Shown: positions 17,609 to 26,890, counted from the stretch's first letter. The stretch is 64,000 nt of DNA from Acidovorax sp. A1169 (GCF_030704685.1 NZ_JAUZDX010000004.1:290445-354444); one strand, 5' to 3'. Notes: generated from the sequence alone by a model not told the origin. Translations and numbers: made by a program.

Positions 17609-18669
17609 CACTGCACCGCCGCCACGGCGTGGGGGTCCACGTACACCATCGACTGCTGCCCGATCTCCAGCACCAGGGACGGCGCCGCGTGCACCTTCAG
17701 CGGCGCGCCGCCCGCGCTGGGCTGCACCAGGTAGTGCCAGTACTCGCCCAGGTAGGTGCGGCCCACGACCGACACGGCCCCCAGCGGCACGGCGCCATCG
17801 GGCCCGGAGCCCAGGTACAACGACTGCGGGCGGATGGAGGCCTGTAGGCTGGCGCGGTCGCCCTCCAGTCCGGCCTGCAGGGGAATGCCGTCGGGCAGGC
17901 CGTCGAGCCGCATGTGCCCGCCCTGCACCGCCCCCTGCACCAGGTTGGTCTTGCCGATGAAGCCCGCGACGAAGGGCGTCTGCGGGCGGTTGTAGAGGTT
18001 CCAGGGCGTGTCGATCTGCTCCAGGCGGCCCTGGTGCAGCACGGCGATGCGGTCGGAAATGGCCATGGCCTCGGTCTGGTCGTGCGTGACGTAAACGGTG
18101 GTGAAGCGGAACTCGTCGTGCAGGCGGCGGATCTCCGCGGCCATCTCCTCGCGCAAGTTGGCATCGAGGTTGGACAGCGGCTCGTCGAGCAGCAGCACCT
18201 CGGGCCGCACGATCATGGCGCGGGCCAGAGCCACGCGCTGCTGCTGCCCGCCCGACAGCTCGGCCGGGTAGCGCTGCGCGTAGGGGCCGAGCTTTACCAC
18301 GTCGAGCATCTCCTTGACGCGCTGCGCGGTTTCGGCGGCAGGCGTCTTGCGCACCTGCAGGCCGAAGCCGACGTTTTCGGCCACGGTCATGTTGGGCCAG
18401 ATGGCATAGCTCTGGAAGATCATGGACATGCCGCGGTGCTCGGGCGCCACCGAACGCGTGGGCGACGATATCTCGCGCCCGTCCACCAGGATGGCACCGG
18501 CGCTGGGCTCGATGAAGCCGGCGATCATGCGCAAGGTGGTGGTCTTGCCACAGCCCGAGGGGCCGAGCAAGGTGACGAGTTCGCCGCGCCGCAGCTGCAG
18601 CGAGACGCCATCCACCACGGACGCGCTGCCGTAGTTCTTGCGCAGGTCTTTGAGTTCGAGTTTGGACAT
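17608..18669 (-). CDS. ABC transporter ATP-binding protein, FbpC/PotA type
   Basis: 353 residues. Walker A 'GPSGCGKTT' near residue 37, signature 'LSGGQQQRVALARAM', Walker B 'VLLLDEPLSNLDANLRE' and switch His in 'YVTHDQTEAM'. The C-terminal ~110 residues form the TOBE/OB regulatory domain seen in Fbp, Pot and Mal ATPases. It energises the permease and receptor encoded just upstream. Gene order receptor-permease-ATPase is that of Fbp/Afu systems. The stop codon overlaps the CoA-transferase start, tying import to catabolism. Confidence 0.92.
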   Translation of the reverse strand: MSKLELKDLRKNYGSASVVDGVSLQLRRGELVTLLGPSGCGKTTTLRMIAGFIEPSAGAILVDGREISSPTRSVAPEHRGMSMIFQSYAIWPNMTVAENVGFGLQVRKTPAAETAQRVKEMLDVVKLGPYAQRYPAELSGGQQQRVALARAMIVRPEVLLLDEPLSNLDANLREEMAAEIRRLHDEFRFTTVYVTHDQTEAMAISDRIAVLHQGRLEQIDTPWNLYNRPQTPFVAGFIGKTNLVQGAVQGGHMRLDGLPDGIPLQAGLEGDRASLQASIRPQSLYLGSGPDGAVPLGAVSVVGRTYLGEYWHYLVQPSAGGAPLKVHAAPSLVLEIGQQSMVYVDPHAVAAVQ

Positions 18670-18690
18670 ATTTTTTGATTCCTCAGTTCA

Positions 18691-20400
18691 TCAGCCCCGG
18701 CGCAGCATGAAGTCGCGCCCGGCGAGCTTCATGCCGATGGCCACGACCACGGTGACGATCACCACCAGCACCACGCCCATGGCGGCCAGCGTCTCGTAGT
18801 TGCCCTGCTCGCTCAGGTCCAGCGTGAGCACCGAGACCACGCGCGAGCCCGGCCCGGTGAGGAACACCGCCGTGGACAGCTCCTTGGTGCAGATTACGAA
18901 CACGAGCACGAATGCACCCAGCAGCGTCTTCTTGAGCAGTGGCGCCACCACCCGGGTGAGCACGGTGATGCGGCTGCCGCCCAGGATGCGCACGGCCTCT
19001 TCCAGTTCGGGGTTGAGGGCGCGCACCCCCGCCGAGCTGGCCGCCACCGCGATGGGCAAAAAGCGCGTGGTGAAGGCGATCACGATCAGCACCCCCATGC
19101 CATACAGCGAGAACGGCGGGCCGGCATACGCGGCATAGAGACCGATGGCCAGGATGAGCCCCGGCACGGCCACGGGCGCCAACGCCAGGAACTGCACCAG
19201 CACCGGGAACGGCGTGATGCGCCGCTGCGTGGCATAGGCGATGCAGATGCCCATGCCCACGCACACCAGTGCCGTGGCGCCGGAGTACAGCACCGTGTTG
19301 ACGATGGCCGAGCGCACCGTGAGTTGCTCGAAGAAGATGCCGTAGAAGTTGTCCCATGTGAGGTTGTCCAGCGCCAGGCCCTTGCCCCAGGCCTTGGACA
19401 CCGATGCCAGCAGGAGGATGGCCAGCGGCATCACCACCGAGAGCAGGGCCACCAGCCCCGAGTACGCCAGCAGCAGCCACTTCCACCAGCCGATGTCGAA
19501 AGGCCGCCGCTCGCCGCCCTTGCCGGAGACCGAGACATAACCGCGCCGCGCCAGCAGCTTTCGCTGCAGCATGAGCATCACGATGGTCAGCAGCAGGATG
19601 GGCATGGAGAACGCGGCCGCCTGCTCCACCTGCAACGGGTACTGGAAGAAGGAGACGATCTGCGTGGTGGCCAGGTTGATGCGCGCGGGGATCGCGATCA
19701 GCGCGGGCGTGCCGTACAGGGCAATCGCCTCCAGGAAGATCAGGATGGCCGCGCCGATGATGGACGGCAGCACCAAGGGCAAGGTGACGCGCGCCATGGT
19801 CTGGAACTTGCCGGCCCCGTGGATCGACGCCGCATCCTCCAGCTCGGTGGACACCAGGTCGAGCGCCGACTTGGTGAACACGTAGATCAGCGGGTAGGTG
19901 TAGAGCGCGATGACGAAGGCCAGGCCCCAGAAGCTGAAGATGTTGAACGGCCCCTTCAGCACGCCGGTCAGCTCCACGACCAGGCGGTTGAGCCAGCCGG
20001 CATTGGGGCCAGCGAGAAGGATCCAGGCGATGGCGCCGAGGAAGTTGGGCATGACGAACGCCGCCAGCACGCTCAGGTGCGTGAAGCCGCGGCCAGGCAT
20101 GTTGGTGCGCGAGACGGCCAGCGCCAACGGCACGCCCAGGGCCAGCGCGATGGCCGTGACGGCAATCCCCAGGTACAGCGAGTTGAGCAGTGCCTGCAGA
20201 TGGCGGCCGCGGCCCAGTGCCTGCACGTAGCTCTGTAGCGACCACTGACCGTCTGCGGTGTGGAAGCTGTCCCACACCAGGCGCAGGATGGGGTTGGCCA
20301 CCAGCAGCACCAGCACCACGATGAGGGCACCGAACAGCCAGACCGAAGGATCGCCCAGGCGGCCGGCGGCACGGCGCACGGCGGGTGGATGGAGCGCCAT
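18691..20400 (-). CDS. ABC transporter permease, double-length FbpB type
   Basis: 569 residues from the ATG at 20400, four bases after the receptor stop codon. It contains two fused permease halves of about 260 residues each, each with a set of membrane helices and an EAA loop ('ASIHGAGKFQTMARVTLP' in the first half, 'EEAVRILGGSRITVLTRV' in the second). This two-in-one arrangement is that of FbpB/AfuB and ThiP. Inner membrane. Annotation pipelines usually label it as an iron(III) permease, but the operon contains carboxylic-acid catabolism genes, so an organic anion is more likely. Confidence 0.9.
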   Translation of the reverse strand: MALHPPAVRRAAGRLGDPSVWLFGALIVVLVLLVANPILRLVWDSFHTADGQWSLQSYVQALGRGRHLQALLNSLYLGIAVTAIALALGVPLALAVSRTNMPGRGFTHLSVLAAFVMPNFLGAIAWILLAGPNAGWLNRLVVELTGVLKGPFNIFSFWGLAFVIALYTYPLIYVFTKSALDLVSTELEDAASIHGAGKFQTMARVTLPLVLPSIIGAAILIFLEAIALYGTPALIAIPARINLATTQIVSFFQYPLQVEQAAAFSMPILLLTIVMLMLQRKLLARRGYVSVSGKGGERRPFDIGWWKWLLLAYSGLVALLSVVMPLAILLLASVSKAWGKGLALDNLTWDNFYGIFFEQLTVRSAIVNTVLYSGATALVCVGMGICIAYATQRRITPFPVLVQFLALAPVAVPGLILAIGLYAAYAGPPFSLYGMGVLIVIAFTTRFLPIAVAASSAGVRALNPELEEAVRILGGSRITVLTRVVAPLLKKTLLGAFVLVFVICTKELSTAVFLTGPGSRVVSVLTLDLSEQGNYETLAAMGVVLVVIVTVVVAIGMKLAGRDFMLRRG

Positions 20401-20404
20401 GGCG

Positions 20405-21448
20405 TCAGACACCGAAGGCCTCCCGCCAGGCATCGATCACCTTGGGGATCTGCGCGACCATCTGCGGCGGCGTGGGCGCCAGCAGCGGATTGGCGTCGCC
20501 CAGGCCGATCACGCCGGGCGCGGGCTTGGCGTTGGCGCGCAGCGGCACGCTGAACTCCTCGACCGAGATGCGTTCGGTGTCTTCGCTGCCGAGCATCCAC
20601 TCCATGAACAGCCTGGAGGCATTGGGCCGGCGCGTGTTGGCCAGGATGCCCGTGGGCGAAAGGATCAGCACCGGCCCCTCCTTGGGCACCAGCGTGGCCA
20701 CCGGGTTGCCCTTGGAGGCCGACCGCGCGGCCAGGCTCATCGGACCGGCGGAGACGGATGACTCGCCGGAAATCACCGCCGTCACCGCGTCGATGGTGGA
20801 GCGGCTGACGTGCGCCTTGTTGGCTGCCAGTTTCTTGAAGAAGTCGTCGCCGTAGAGCTTGCGCATCTCGATGCACCAGGCACCGGCCGCGCCGCTGTAG
20901 GCGGGGTGCGCCACCAGGGCAGCGCCGCTCCATTTCGGGTCGAGCAGGTCGGCCCAGCTTTTGGGGGCAGCGGCGGCCGAGACCTTCTGGGTGTTGTAGA
21001 CCAGGCCCATCATGAAGCAGCTCGACGCGTGGAAGTAGCCGTCCGGGTCCATGTTCTGCACGCGCTTGTCTTGGCGGGCGACGGCGGCCGGCAGGAACTT
21101 GAGCAGCAGGTTGCGGCCCTTGAGGTCCACGTAGTGCGCCAGGTCCGTGGAAGTGAACACGTCGCAGTTGGGCGTGCCGGCCTTGAGATCCTGGTTGAGC
21201 CGCTGGTAGGCCACCTGCGCCGTGGTGCGCACCACGTTGACCTTCACACCCGGGTAGCTGGCCGTGAAGGTGCGGCCCATCTTCTCGGCGACCTCGGAGG
21301 TCTGGGGCACGGTGTACCAGGTGAGCTCGCCCTCCTTGCGGGCGGCATCGTGCAGGGCTGCCAGGGCGGGTGCCTGCGCCCGGACTATCGCGGGAAAGGC
21401 CAGTGCGCTGGCCGCCATCACACCGAACTCTCGTCTGCGCAAGAACAT
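20405..21448 (-). CDS. ABC transporter substrate-binding protein, Fbp/Afu-like
   Basis: 347 residues with a Tat-like or Sec signal at the N-terminus (MFLRRREFGVMAASALAFPAI..). The start lies about 8 bases after a CAGGAGA ribosome-binding sequence. The mature protein 'EGELTWYTVPQTSEVAEKM' begins like FbpA/PotD-type receptors that bind iron or small anions. I did not find the paired Tyr motif that ligates iron in FbpA in an obvious form, and the operon contains CoA-transferase and crotonase genes; an organic acid ligand is therefore preferred. First gene of the operon. Confidence 0.88.
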   Translation of the reverse strand: MFLRRREFGVMAASALAFPAIVRAQAPALAALHDAARKEGELTWYTVPQTSEVAEKMGRTFTASYPGVKVNVVRTTAQVAYQRLNQDLKAGTPNCDVFTSTDLAHYVDLKGRNLLLKFLPAAVARQDKRVQNMDPDGYFHASSCFMMGLVYNTQKVSAAAAPKSWADLLDPKWSGAALVAHPAYSGAAGAWCIEMRKLYGDDFFKKLAANKAHVSRSTIDAVTAVISGESSVSAGPMSLAARSASKGNPVATLVPKEGPVLILSPTGILANTRRPNASRLFMEWMLGSEDTERISVEEFSVPLRANAKPAPGVIGLGDANPLLAPTPPQMVAQIPKVIDAWREAFGV

Positions 21449-21471
21449 GGGTTGTCTCCTGATCGTTGGTG

Positions 21472-21556
21472 ACCGATCGGTGTCGGCCTTTTTTCAGTAT
21501 GCACAGAACATTTATAAAAATACACTAATGGTTTGTATGTATTTTTTACGACCGAT
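21472..21556. promoter_or_regulatory. AT-rich divergent promoter/operator region
   Basis: The 130 bases between the divergent receptor and quinone oxidoreductase genes include a distinctly AT-rich stretch (about 21505-21548) in otherwise high-GC DNA. It contains a perfect 10-bp palindrome ACCGATCGGT (21472-21481), a further GACCGAT copy at 21549-21555, and an ATACA-N9-TGTAT dyad at 21520-21538. These are plausible operator sites for the GntR-type regulator encoded at 23393, but no match to a published consensus is claimed. Confidence 0.4.
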
Positions 21557-21579
21557 TCAAAAGCTCTAATGGCGCTGCA

Positions 21580-22563
21580 ATGTCAAAAAGCCCCTCCATC
21601 CATTTCCACCGCCACGGCGAGGCCGACGTGCTTGAAGCCGTGGAAGTCGACGTTCCCGCACCCGCCTCGGGCGAAGTCCAGATCCGCCAGACGGCCATCG
21701 GCCTGAACTTCGCGGACATCTACCAGCGCCGCGGCGGCCACGGCCCGCACTCGGCCACGCCCTTCCCCATCACCCCCGGTGCTCAAGGGGCAGGCGTGGT
21801 GGAGGCAGTGGGCCCGGGCGTCACGGCCTTCGCGCCGGGCCAGGCAGTGGCCTACCTGCATCCGGGGGCCTACCAGGTCACGCGCAACGTGCCGGCACAC
21901 CGCGTGGTGGCGCTGCCGGACTGGATACCCGAGGACATTGCGGGCGCCAACCTGCTGCGCGGCCTGACGGCCGAGTACCTGCTGCGCCGCCTGTACGTGG
22001 TGCGCCCCGGCGAGGCGGTTCTGGTGCATGCGGCCGCAGGCGGCATGGGGCTCATCCTGTCGCAGTGGGCGCGCGCGCTGGGCGCCACGGTGATCGGCAC
22101 CGTGGGTTCGGCCGCCAAGGCCGAGGTGGCGCTGGCGCATGGCTGCCACCACGTGATCGACTACCGCCGCGCGGACTTCGTGGCGCGCACCCTGGAGCTG
22201 ACCGGTGGCGTGGGGGTGGGCGTGGTGTACGACGCGGTGGGCAAGGACGTGTTCCTGCCCTCGCTGCAGTGCCTGCGCCCGCGCGGCTTGGCCGTCAACT
22301 ACGGCACGGCCTCGGGCGACGTGGAAGCCTTCGACCTGCAGATCCTGCATGCGAAATCGCTCAGCGTGTGCCGCCCCACCCTGCGCAGCTTCGTGGCCGA
22401 CCCGGCCGAGCTACGCGCGTCGGCCCAGGCCTTCTTCGATGCCGTGCGCGACGGCCATGTGCGGCTGGGAATAGGCCAGCGCTACCCGCTGGCCGAGGTG
22501 CAGCGTGCGCACCGCGACCTGGAAAGCCGCGCCACCACCGGCGCACCCGTTTTCATCCCTTGA
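21580..22563 (+). CDS. NAD(P)H:quinone oxidoreductase, zeta-crystallin type
   Basis: 327 residues, zinc-independent MDR family. 'IGLNFADIYQRRG' near residues 46-58 is the quinone oxidoreductase signature region; the Rossmann motif is in 'VLVHAAAGGMGLILSQWA'. It reduces quinones or alkenals using NADPH in the cytoplasm. It is transcribed away from the ABC/CoA-transferase operon and followed after 14 bases by a glutathione transferase gene and then a GntR regulator, suggesting a detoxification pair under the same control. Confidence 0.92.
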   Translation: MSKSPSIHFHRHGEADVLEAVEVDVPAPASGEVQIRQTAIGLNFADIYQRRGGHGPHSATPFPITPGAQGAGVVEAVGPGVTAFAPGQAVAYLHPGAYQVTRNVPAHRVVALPDWIPEDIAGANLLRGLTAEYLLRRLYVVRPGEAVLVHAAAGGMGLILSQWARALGATVIGTVGSAAKAEVALAHGCHHVIDYRRADFVARTLELTGGVGVGVVYDAVGKDVFLPSLQCLRPRGLAVNYGTASGDVEAFDLQILHAKSLSVCRPTLRSFVADPAELRASAQAFFDAVRDGHVRLGIGQRYPLAEVQRAHRDLESRATTGAPVFIP

Positions 22564-22577
22564 AGCACCGAAACACC

Positions 22578-23342
22578 ATGAGACTCTTTCATGCCTGGCT
22601 GTCGAGCGCCTCGCGCCGCGTGCGCCTGTGCCTTGCCGAAAAGAACATCCCCTACGAGAGCGTGGCCGTGGACCTGAGCAAACAGGAACAGCACGCACCC
22701 GAATTCCTGGCCATGAACCCCAATGGGGTGGTGCCGGCGCTTGAAATATCGCCCGGCCGCTTCCTGCACGAAAGCTCGACCCTCTGCGAGTACCTGGACG
22801 ACATTGCCCCAGAGCCCCCGCTGCGCCCCGCCGATCCTTACGAACTGGCACAGATGCGCAATTTCGTGCGCTGGACCGACGAGAAATCGCTGCCCCACCT
22901 GCTGATCCTGAACTGGAGCCTGATGCTGCAGTCCACCGCGCAGCAGTGGAGCGACCAGGAGCTGCAGGACAAGCTGGCGCGCATTCCCACGGCCGAGCGG
23001 CGCGAGGCCTGGGTGCGTATTGCCCGCAAGCCTTATACCGAGGAGGAAAAGGCCGAGGCCCTGCGCAAGCTGCTGCTGCTGGTGGACCGCATGGAAGGCA
23101 TGCTGGCACCCTCTTCGCCGTGGCTGATGGGCGCAAATTACTCGCTGGCGGACATTGCCGCCGCGCCCTTCATCGCGCGCATTGCGGAGATCGAGCCCGC
23201 AGCGCTGGCCGAATCTTCCCACCCGCTCGTGCACCGCTGGTGGCAGGCCATGCAGCAGCGCCCGGCGTTTACCGCAGCGCGCCTGCAATTGTTTGGCGAG
23301 GTGCTGCAGGAGCGGCAACGCGCGGCCACCATAAGCACCTGA
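22578..23342 (+). CDS. Glutathione S-transferase
   Basis: 254 residues from the ATG at 22578, preceded by 14 non-coding bases. N-terminal thioredoxin-like domain begins 'MRLFHAWLSSASRRVRLCLA' with the usual 'NPNGVVPALE' and 'ESSTLCEYLDD' glutathione-contact motifs; the C-terminal helical domain ends with 'LADIAAAPFIARI' and 'RPAFTAARL'. A canonical soluble family member. Likely co-transcribed with the quinone oxidoreductase gene upstream. Confidence 0.9.
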   Translation: MRLFHAWLSSASRRVRLCLAEKNIPYESVAVDLSKQEQHAPEFLAMNPNGVVPALEISPGRFLHESSTLCEYLDDIAPEPPLRPADPYELAQMRNFVRWTDEKSLPHLLILNWSLMLQSTAQQWSDQELQDKLARIPTAERREAWVRIARKPYTEEEKAEALRKLLLLVDRMEGMLAPSSPWLMGANYSLADIAAAPFIARIAEIEPAALAESSHPLVHRWWQAMQQRPAFTAARLQLFGEVLQERQRAATIST

Positions 23343-23392
23343 GCCAGGCCAAGATGCCGCCGCCCGCGCATTATCATTCGGCCTCTACGAAC

Positions 23393-24073
23393 ATGGCCAC
23401 CACTACCACAACACCGCCCCGCGTCAACCTCAGCGACAAGATCCGCGAGGCCCTGGAGGAAGAGATCATCTCCGGCAAGCTCTATGCCGGCTGCAGCATC
23501 GACGAGCAGGAACTGATGGAGCGCTTCGAGGTCTCGCGCACCCCGGCACGCGAGGCCATCCAGCAGTTGGCCACCGCCGGCCTGGTGGAGATGGTGCCGC
23601 GCCACGGCGCGGTGGTCGCGACCCTTTCACTGACCGAGTACGTGGCCATGCTGGAGATGCTCACCGAGCTCGAAGGCCTGGCCGCGCGCCTGTCGGCGCG
23701 GCGCATGCCGGCGGCCTTGCGCCGGGACCTGCAGGCCTCCTTCCAGGCCTGCGAGACCGCGGCCGCCAAGGACGATTCCGTGGCCTATGAAGAGGCCAAC
23801 CGCTGGTTCCACCAGACCATCTACGACGGCAGCCTCAACGAGGTGCTGGCGCGCCAGCTGCGACAGATGCGCCTGCGCATGCGGCACCCGCAGCGCTCTC
23901 TGTTCGACCGGCCCAACCGGGTGCGCAACTCGCTAGCCGAGCACCAGGACATCATGAAGGCCATCCTCGACGGTGACGAGGATGCGGCCGACCGCCACAT
24001 GTGCCGGCACATCTCGAGCGGCGGCAACGTCTACGTGGATGCCGTGGCCCGGGGCAGCGTGCCGCGCGGCTGA
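23393..24073 (+). CDS. GntR-family transcriptional regulator (FCD/FadR subfamily)
   Basis: 226 residues from the ATG at 23393; an in-frame ATG at 23354 would add 13 residues. Winged-helix DNA-binding domain about residues 10-80 ('LMERFEVSRTPAREAIQQLA' is the recognition helix), followed by an all-helical FCD effector domain with 'ANRWFHQTIYDGS', 'LAEHQDIMKAILDGDEDAAD' and the C-terminal His-containing 'CRHI'. FCD regulators bind carboxylic acids through a metal held by Asp/His residues. Its position suggests that it controls the divergent operons on both sides of 21.5 kb. Confidence 0.9.
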   Translation: MATTTTTPPRVNLSDKIREALEEEIISGKLYAGCSIDEQELMERFEVSRTPAREAIQQLATAGLVEMVPRHGAVVATLSLTEYVAMLEMLTELEGLAARLSARRMPAALRRDLQASFQACETAAAKDDSVAYEEANRWFHQTIYDGSLNEVLARQLRQMRLRMRHPQRSLFDRPNRVRNSLAEHQDIMKAILDGDEDAADRHMCRHISSGGNVYVDAVARGSVPRG

Positions 24074-24985
24074 TCAATCCAGTGTATTGAGCTGCAGCCG
24101 GCTGGCGAATTGCCGGCCATCGCCCGTGAGCGGATCGGTGAATTCCAGCGAGCGTGCCAGCAACTGCAGCGGGCGCGAGTAGTCCCCCTCGGGCGGGTCG
24201 TTGACCACCGGATAGAACGCATCGTTGCGCAGGGGCAGGCCCAGCGCCGCCATGTGCAAGCGCAACTGGTGGCGCTTGCCGGTGATGGGCGACAGGCGGT
24301 ACAGCGCCCAGTCGCCCCTCCTCTCCAATACTTCCATGTGGGTGTGGCTGTTGGGCTCGCCCGGCACCTCGTGCATGCGAAAGAACTGGGGGCTCTCTTC
24401 CATGCGGCTTCGGTGCTCTCGCGGAAAGTCCAGGTCCCCGCGCCAGGGTGCCACGGCCTCGTAGTGCTTGGTGATGGTGCGGTCACGGAACAGCGCCTGG
24501 TAGGCGCCGCGCGTGCGCTGCTGCACCGAGAACAGCACCAGCCCGGCCGTGTCGCGGTCGATGCGGTGCAGGGGCGACAGCTCGGGCAGGCCCAGGCGGC
24601 GCTTGAGGCGCACCAGCAGCGTGTGCTGCAGGTAGCGGCCCGAGGGCGTGACGGGCATGAAGTGCGGCTTGTCGGCCACCAGCAGATGCTCGTCCTGGTA
24701 GAGCACGGTTTCGGTGAATGGCACCTCGGGCTCGTCGTCGAGGTGCCGGTAGTAGTACACACGCAGCCCGCCTTCGAAGGGGCGGGCGGGTTCGACCAGG
24801 GCACCACGCTCGTCCACCACGTCGCCGGCCTGCATGCGGGCCTGCCATGCGGCGCGGTCCACCGCGGGCAGGCGCTGGGCCAGGAAGTCGAGCATGCTGC
24901 CCTGCCCGTGGGTGGGCAGCACCACGCAACTGGCGCCCACGCCGTCGCGCATGGGCGGGGCAAAGGGATGGTGGAGGCTGTGCAT
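24074..24985 (-). CDS. RluA-family pseudouridine synthase
   Basis: 303 residues. The catalytic motif 'LHRIDRDTAGLV' places the active-site Asp at 143, followed by 'KHYEAVAPW' and the C-terminal 'TGKRHQLRLHMAALGLPLRND' region (in part), all standard for RluA-family enzymes that isomerise uridine in rRNA or tRNA. The N-terminal ~85 residues resemble the short RluA/TruC-like leader without a clear S4 domain. The target RNA site cannot be assigned. It is convergent with the GntR gene: the two stop codons abut. Confidence 0.9.
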   Translation of the reverse strand: MHSLHHPFAPPMRDGVGASCVVLPTHGQGSMLDFLAQRLPAVDRAAWQARMQAGDVVDERGALVEPARPFEGGLRVYYYRHLDDEPEVPFTETVLYQDEHLLVADKPHFMPVTPSGRYLQHTLLVRLKRRLGLPELSPLHRIDRDTAGLVLFSVQQRTRGAYQALFRDRTITKHYEAVAPWRGDLDFPREHRSRMEESPQFFRMHEVPGEPNSHTHMEVLERRGDWALYRLSPITGKRHQLRLHMAALGLPLRNDAFYPVVNDPPEGDYSRPLQLLARSLEFTDPLTGDGRQFASRLQLNTLD

Positions 24986-25036
24986 GGTGGCGCATTCTAG
25001 AAGGCATCCACCCCGCGCGGCCCGGCTGTTGGCAGG

Positions 25037-25696
25037 CTACAGCCGCCAGCCTTCCCATGCCGTCCACGCCGAGGCCACCAGCAGCAAGGCACCCACGGCC
25101 CGCGCCGTCCACACGCTGGCCTGCGGGTTGCCTTGCAGGCTGCGCTGGGCCTGGGCCGCACCGAGCGCCACCACGCCGTAAACCCCGGCCTGGGTGGCGG
25201 CGATGATGAGCCCCATCACCAGGGCCTGGGCCCAGATGGGGCCGTGCTCGGGCCGCAGGAACTGCGGAAACACGGCCAGCATGAAGACATAGGCCTTGGG
25301 GTTCATCAGGCAGGTAAGCACCGCCTTGCCGAAGGTGGCCGCCAGCGGACGCTGGCGGGTGTGCACCGCGCCATCGAAGGCCGAGCGGCTGCACAGCAGC
25401 GCCAACCCCATCCAGGCCACGTAGGCTGCGCCCGCCAACAGCAGCGCGTTGAAGGCGGTCGGGAACAGCCTGAGCACCACCCCCACTCCCAGCGCCCCCA
25501 TGGCCGTGTGGCAGGCGCCCCCGGCCACGATGCCTGCCACGGCACCCAGGCCGGCGCGGCGCCCGCCCACCAGCGAGCTGGCCATGACGAAGGCCATGTC
25601 CAGCCCCGGCAGCGCCACCACGCCGAGCAGCACCACGAAGAACAGCCACAGGTGCGCCGTGTGCTGCAGCGCCAGAGAATCGATTGCCCAGTCCAT
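25037..25696 (-). CDS. LysE/RhtB-family amino-acid exporter
   Basis: 219 residues from the ATG at 25696, which has a GGGAGGG sequence 8-10 bases upstream. About six membrane helices; N-terminal 'LPGLDMAFVMASSLVGGRRAG' replaces the usual PGP motif, and 'CLMNPKAYVFMLAVFPQF' is the family signature in the middle. Such proteins export amino acids or related compounds. It is divergent from a WYL regulator gene 102 bases away, its probable controller. Confidence 0.88.
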   Translation of the reverse strand: MDWAIDSLALQHTAHLWLFFVVLLGVVALPGLDMAFVMASSLVGGRRAGLGAVAGIVAGGACHTAMGALGVGVVLRLFPTAFNALLLAGAAYVAWMGLALLCSRSAFDGAVHTRQRPLAATFGKAVLTCLMNPKAYVFMLAVFPQFLRPEHGPIWAQALVMGLIIAATQAGVYGVVALGAAQAQRSLQGNPQASVWTARAVGALLLVASAWTAWEGWRL

Positions 25697-25798
25697 TGCC
25701 AAACCCTCCCATCCAGCCCCGGATGCGGAGCCGCCTGTGGGCCAATGTAGGGATGAATCAGGACACAATCGGCCCTGATTCGGTTGCATGATCGCCCC

Positions 25799-26770
25799 AT
25801 GACCTCTCCCACCACCCGCGTGCTCAGCGTGCTGGAGCTGCTCCAGGCGCGCGGCGCCATGAGCGGTACCGAGCTGGCCCAGCGGCTGGAGGTGGATGGC
25901 CGCACCCTGCGCCGCTACATCCGCAAACTCGAAGACCTGGGCATACCGGTGGTGGCTGAGCGCGGGCGATATGGCGCCTACCGGTTGATGCCAGGCTTCA
26001 AACTGCCGCCCATGGTGTTCACCGACGACGAGGCGCTGGCCCTGTCGGTGGGCCTGCTGGCCGCGCGCCGCCTGGGCCTGGCCGAGGCGGCGCCGGCCGT
26101 GGAAAGCGCCCGCGCCAAGCTCGAGCGCGTGATGCCCGAGCCGCTGCGCCGCCGCATTCGCGCCTTGAGCGACACAGTGCAGCTGGACCTGGCGCACCCC
26201 GACGTGCCAGCCGACAACCAGGCTTTGTTCACCCTGAGTGCAGCGGCCCATGCGCGCCAGCGCGTGCAACTGGCCTACCGCACGCCCCAGGGCGAGCTGA
26301 CCGAGCGCGCCTTCGACACCTATGGCCTGGCCTGGCGCGGCGGGCGCTGGTATGCCGTGGGGCATTGCCATCTGCGCGGCGGGCTGCGCTCGTTCCGGCT
26401 CGACCGCATGCAGGGCGTGCAGCCGCTACCCGCATCGTTTGGCGTGCCCGAGGATTTCGATGCTGTGCGCCACCTGGCGCTGGGCGTGGCGTCGCTGCCA
26501 CGCGCGTTCAGCGTGCAGGTGCTGCTGCACACCGACCTGGCCACGGCGCGTGAAGAGCTGTTCGATGCCATCGGCCTGTTTGCGCCGCAGGCAGGTGGCG
26601 TGCTGCTGCACAGCCAGGTCGACGACCTCGCCTGGTATGCACGGCAACTGGCACGCCTGTCCTTCGATTTTGAAGTGCTGCACCCGCCGGCCCTGCGCGA
26701 TGCGCTGGCCGAATGCGCCCATGCCTTGCTGCGCAAGGCAGGGGCTGGCAGCGCCGCGCCAGGGCTGTAG
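25799..26770 (+). CDS. WYL-domain transcriptional regulator (DeoR-like HTH)
   Basis: 323 residues from the ATG at 25799. N-terminal HTH ('MSGTELAQRLEVDGRTLRRY') about residues 10-60, then a WYL domain about 135-220 ('RVQLAYRTPQGELTERAFD', 'GRWYAVGHCHLRGGLRSFRL'), and a C-terminal WCX extension. WYL domains bind nucleotides or other small ligands. It is divergent to a LysE-type exporter gene and most likely regulates it. Confidence 0.9.
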   Translation: MTSPTTRVLSVLELLQARGAMSGTELAQRLEVDGRTLRRYIRKLEDLGIPVVAERGRYGAYRLMPGFKLPPMVFTDDEALALSVGLLAARRLGLAEAAPAVESARAKLERVMPEPLRRRIRALSDTVQLDLAHPDVPADNQALFTLSAAAHARQRVQLAYRTPQGELTERAFDTYGLAWRGGRWYAVGHCHLRGGLRSFRLDRMQGVQPLPASFGVPEDFDAVRHLALGVASLPRAFSVQVLLHTDLATAREELFDAIGLFAPQAGGVLLHSQVDDLAWYARQLARLSFDFEVLHPPALRDALAECAHALLRKAGAGSAAPGL

Positions 26771-26890
26771 GACAAGGGCTGCAGTTGGTTACGCGGGTGC
26801 CCTGGCAAGGCAGTTGCGGGCTAGCATCGCCCCAATCGCACCCAACAGGCCGCTGGCCTGCAGCAAGTGCTCCGATCTTCGCGCTTTTGG

